This document shows, in pieces, positions 13,346 to 15,491 of a DNA stretch of 15,491 nt. The notes beneath the pieces are model-generated. The model saw only the letters and a program-made list of their open reading frames with translations, was not told where the DNA came from and did not search any database. The translations under genes and the position numbers were made by a program. The stretch spans positions 1 to 15,491 of the forward strand of contig JBEKCP010000064.1 of assembly GCA_050014815.1 (NCBI GenBank), read 5' to 3'. Origin of the DNA: JBEKCP01 sp050014815 (GTDB lineage Bacteria > Planctomycetota > Planctomycetia > Pirellulales > Thermoguttaceae). Position 1 is the stretch's first letter; every line of letters starts with the position of its first letter.

Positions 13346-14095
13346 GTGAAACGAGCTCTCATCAGTGATATTCACAGCAATATCGAGGCCTTGCAGGCCG
13401 TCCTGGCGGACATCCGCAGCCAGGAAATCGAGGAAATCTACTGCCTCGGGGATCTTGTGGGCTACGGGCCAAATCCCCGCGAGGTCATCGACCTGGTGAT
13501 GACCTGCAAAGTCTGCCTCCTGGGAAACCACGACCAAGGGGCCCTGTTCGACCCGGAAGGCTTCAACTCGGGGGCGGAGCGGGCCATCTTCTGGACCCGG
13601 GGCCAACTGGAGAACGGGGGCGGATCGGCCTCCGACCGGCACCGCCGCTGGGATTTTCTCGGCGAGCTGCCGCGGGTCTGCCAGGAAGACAAGCTGCTGT
13701 TCGTCCACGGCTCGCCCCGCAACCCGTTGAACGAATACGTCTTCCCCGAGGACATCTACAACCGCCGGAAACTGGAAAAGATATTCGCGCTCGTCGAGCG
13801 GTACGCCTTTCAGGGGCACACCCACGTGCCGGGCGTCTTTACCGACGACTTCCAGTTCTTCAGCCCGGAAGAACTCAACGGCGAATACCACCTGGGCGAC
13901 AAGCGGGTAATGGTCAATGTGGGATCGGTCGGGCAACCGCGAGACGGCAACCCCAATGCCTGCTATGTCGTCCTGGAAGACAGCATGGTCCGGTTCCGGC
14001 GGGTCGAGTATCCCATCGAGGCGACCATCGCCAAGATTTACGAAGTGCCCGACTTGGACAACTTCCTTGGCGACCGGTTGCGGGATGGACGGTAG
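13346..14095 (+). CDS. Calcineurin-like metallophosphoesterase (YfcE/MJ0936-type)
   Basis: This 249-residue protein has all the metal-binding motifs of the superfamily: Asp8 and His10 in SDIHSN, Asp36 in GDLVGYGPNP, Asn61 and His62 in GNHD, His121 in FVHGSP, and His158 and His160 in GHTH. The GDLVGYGPNP and VHGSPRNPL sequences match stand-alone cytosolic phosphodiesterases. The substrate is unknown in this group, but activity on phosphodiesters with a two-metal centre is expected. The start is a GTG at 13346 with only a weak AAGG upstream; the first strand MKRALISDIHSN begins there, so the start is secure. The stop lies next to a palindromic element that separates it from yidC. Function beyond hydrolysis cannot be assigned. 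Confidence 0.92.
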   Translation: MKRALISDIHSNIEALQAVLADIRSQEIEEIYCLGDLVGYGPNPREVIDLVMTCKVCLLGNHDQGALFDPEGFNSGAERAIFWTRGQLENGGGSASDRHRRWDFLGELPRVCQEDKLLFVHGSPRNPLNEYVFPEDIYNRRKLEKIFALVERYAFQGHTHVPGVFTDDFQFFSPEELNGEYHLGDKRVMVNVGSVGQPRDGNPNACYVVLEDSMVRFRRVEYPIEATIAKIYEVPDLDNFLGDRLRDGR

Positions 14096-14098
14096 GGG

Positions 14099-14171
14099 AA
14101 AAAGGGGACAGTCCCCATTTGCCGGAACGGCCCGGAGGGTGCTTCGCACAAATGGGGACTGTCCCCTTTTT
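14099..14171. repeat. Palindromic element with perfect 23-bp inverted ends
   Basis: The left arm (14099-14121, AAAAAGGGGACAGTCCCC then ATTTG) and right arm (14149-14171) are exact reverse complements over 23 bp. The 27-bp centre includes CCGGAACGG. It starts 3 bp after the phosphoesterase stop and ends 20 bp before the yidC start. The right half ends in CCCCTTTTT, so a transcript of the folded element would resemble an intrinsic terminator with a U-run. Confidence 0.85.
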
Positions 14172-14191
14172 CCTGCCTGAGGCTTTAACGC

Positions 14192-15491
14192 ATGCAAGAT
14201 CGCTCGCCGTCCACGTTTCCGCTGACGAACTTCATCTTGTTCGTCGTACTCTCCTTTGCCATTTTGGTGGGGTACTCGATACTGATGGGCCGCATGCGGC
14301 CCCCGCCTGCGGAGAAGGGTGAGAAAAGCGAGAAGGCTGACAAGAGTGAGAAGGGGGAGAACGGTGTAAAGGAGCAGCCGGCCGTAATCAAGCCGGCGGT
14401 TGAAGCGGAGCCGGCCCCCAAGGAGAAGCCGGCGGCCGAGCCGGCCCCGGCCAGGCCGGTTGCGGCCAGGCCGGTGGTTCCGCCCCAATGGGTTACGCTG
14501 GGGTCCATCGATCCCGAGGACCCCTACCGGATGCTGGTCACCCTGAGCAACCGGGGCGCCGCCCTGGCGCGGATCGAGCTTTCCAGCGACCGCTACCACG
14601 ACCTTGAGGACCGCAGCGGCTACCTGGGGCACCTGGTCCTGGAGGACGGCGGCGGCACGAAGGGCTGCCCCGTGCAGGTCGTGGGGGCCGGTACTCCGGC
14701 CGCCAAGGCGGGGCTCAAGCCCGGCGACTTCATCACCGGTGTGAACGACCAGGCGGTCGGCAGCGCCATGGACCTGGAGAAGGCATTGGCCGACACGCAG
14801 CCGGGCAAGAGCGTCAAGCTGGCCGTCCGCCGCGACGGCCGGCCGATGGAACTGTCCGCCACGCTGATCCGCCGCCCCCTGGAGATCGTCCGGCCCGAGA
14901 CCAGGAAGCCCGAGGTATTCCTGACGGGCAAGCGCGTTTTCGACAGCGTGCAGGTCGAGGACAACGTTCCGCTGGGCATGCTGGCCACGCTCCAGCAGAT
15001 CGACGGCGAGAAGATCCCGCCCGACGCCGATCCGGACAACATCGAGGTGGCCCGGGAGCTCAAGGGCCTCGATCTGCGGACGGTCGCTTGGGAGGTCGTC
15101 GAGCCGGACCGGGAGCACGTCGTATTTCGCTGCAAGCTGCCCGGTCGCGGCCTGGAAGTGACGAAGACCTACCGCCTGGCCAAAGTCCCCGAGGATGCCC
15201 TCGGCGAGGCCGACGCCGACGCCTATCACCTGGACTTCGATTTCTCGATCAAGAACGTCGACGGCAAGGCCCACGACGTGGCCTACCGCCTGGACGGTCC
15301 CAACAGCCTGCCGCACGAAGGGGCGTGGTACGCCACCAAGGTGAGCCGCAACTGGGGCGGCGGGGGCCTCCGCGACGTCGTCTACAAATTGGCCCATGAC
15401 AGCGCCTCGCAGATCGGCTCCATCGACCTGGCCGATGAAAAATCCAGCAGTCACAAGATGGCCGAGACGAGCGCGGACAAGCCCTTCCAAT
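14192..15491 (+). CDS. yidC: Membrane protein insertase YidC, N-terminal part with inserted PDZ domain (3' end outside window)
   Basis: The frame is open from the ATG at 14192 to the right edge (433 codons) with no stop. The N-terminus RSPSTFPLTNFILFVVLSFA leads into one transmembrane segment (about 11-32), as in Gram-negative YidC. A Lys/Glu/Pro/Ala-rich linker (about 38-98) follows. The periplasmic domain starts at about 99 (WVTLGSIDPEDPYRMLVTLS) and has YidC-like text such as LSNRGAALARIEL and a later KTYRL. Between them, about 144-226, lies a PDZ domain (GTPAAKAGLKPGDFITGVND, then VKLAVRRDGRP). YidC inserts membrane proteins with or after SecYEG; its five-helix core would lie beyond the window. 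The ATG has only a weak TGAGG 9 nt upstream. The YidC call rests on the N-terminus and periplasmic text, because the core is not visible. Confidence 0.85.
   Translation, partial: MQDRSPSTFPLTNFILFVVLSFAILVGYSILMGRMRPPPAEKGEKSEKADKSEKGENGVKEQPAVIKPAVEAEPAPKEKPAAEPAPARPVAARPVVPPQWVTLGSIDPEDPYRMLVTLSNRGAALARIELSSDRYHDLEDRSGYLGHLVLEDGGGTKGCPVQVVGAGTPAAKAGLKPGDFITGVNDQAVGSAMDLEKALADTQPGKSVKLAVRRDGRPMELSATLIRRPLEIVRPETRKPEVFLTGKRVFDSVQVEDNVPLGMLATLQQIDGEKIPPDADPDNIEVARELKGLDLRTVAWEVVEPDREHVVFRCKLPGRGLEVTKTYRLAKVPEDALGEADADAYHLDFDFSIKNVDGKAHDVAYRLDGPNSLPHEGAWYATKVSRNWGGGGLRDVVYKLAHDSASQIGSIDLADEKSSSHKMAETSADKPFQ

Noticed and set aside
13187..15490. 767-codon open frame on the minus strand
   Set aside because: It is antisense to the metallophosphoesterase and yidC frames, both of which have clear family motifs. 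High GC content produces such long shadow frames. The translation is a low-complexity mix without motifs.

Overview
The window reads as GC-rich chromosome from a planctomycete, most likely of the Pirellulales group. The grounds are a DUF1207 protein, several hypothetical proteins of a planctomycete type, a YidC with an inserted PDZ domain, frequent GTG/TTG starts, and an unusual density of short dispersed repeats. I could not run a database search, so the taxonomic call is an inference. No rRNA, tRNA, CRISPR array, transposase or phage gene was seen.

Left part (1-3178): the 3' end of a DUF1207 gene (+) converges on a membrane-anchored HtrA/Deg protease (-), with a pair of inverted GC-rich hairpins between them. 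The protease gene is divergent from an NAD-dependent sugar-nucleotide epimerase gene (+). The 92-bp gap between them holds two back-to-back sigma70-type promoters, and the epimerase mRNA may be almost leaderless.

Middle (3179-9295): ileS and purN form a tight + strand pair 3 bp apart. ileS carries two in-frame insertions of dispersed repeat DNA. After purN comes an octamer minisatellite with an in-phase inverted arm, then a membrane-anchored hypothetical gene (+). That gene converges on a - strand pair: a small hypothetical gene and an O6-alkylguanine-DNA alkyltransferase (ogt) gene whose reading frame contains a palindromic repeat element.

Right part (9296-15491): a near-consensus promoter drives a + strand run of a hypothetical protein, a thymidylate-synthase-family protein and possibly a two-pass membrane protein. 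A 483-bp region without an intact gene follows. It holds a duplicated TsaB C-terminus, a MITE-like element with 42-43 bp inverted ends, and the 3' remnant of a probable glycosidase gene. Then come tsaB (-), a calcineurin-like metallophosphoesterase (+) and the 5' part of yidC (+), cut by the window edge.

The genes are mostly housekeeping: translation fidelity (ileS, tsaB), purine synthesis (purN), DNA repair (ogt), membrane protein insertion (yidC) and envelope proteolysis (htrA). I see no new multi-gene system. The most distinctive feature is at least five short repeat families in 15.5 kb. Three copies lie in frame inside conserved enzymes (two in ileS, one in ogt), and one repeat cluster borders gene debris next to tsaB.
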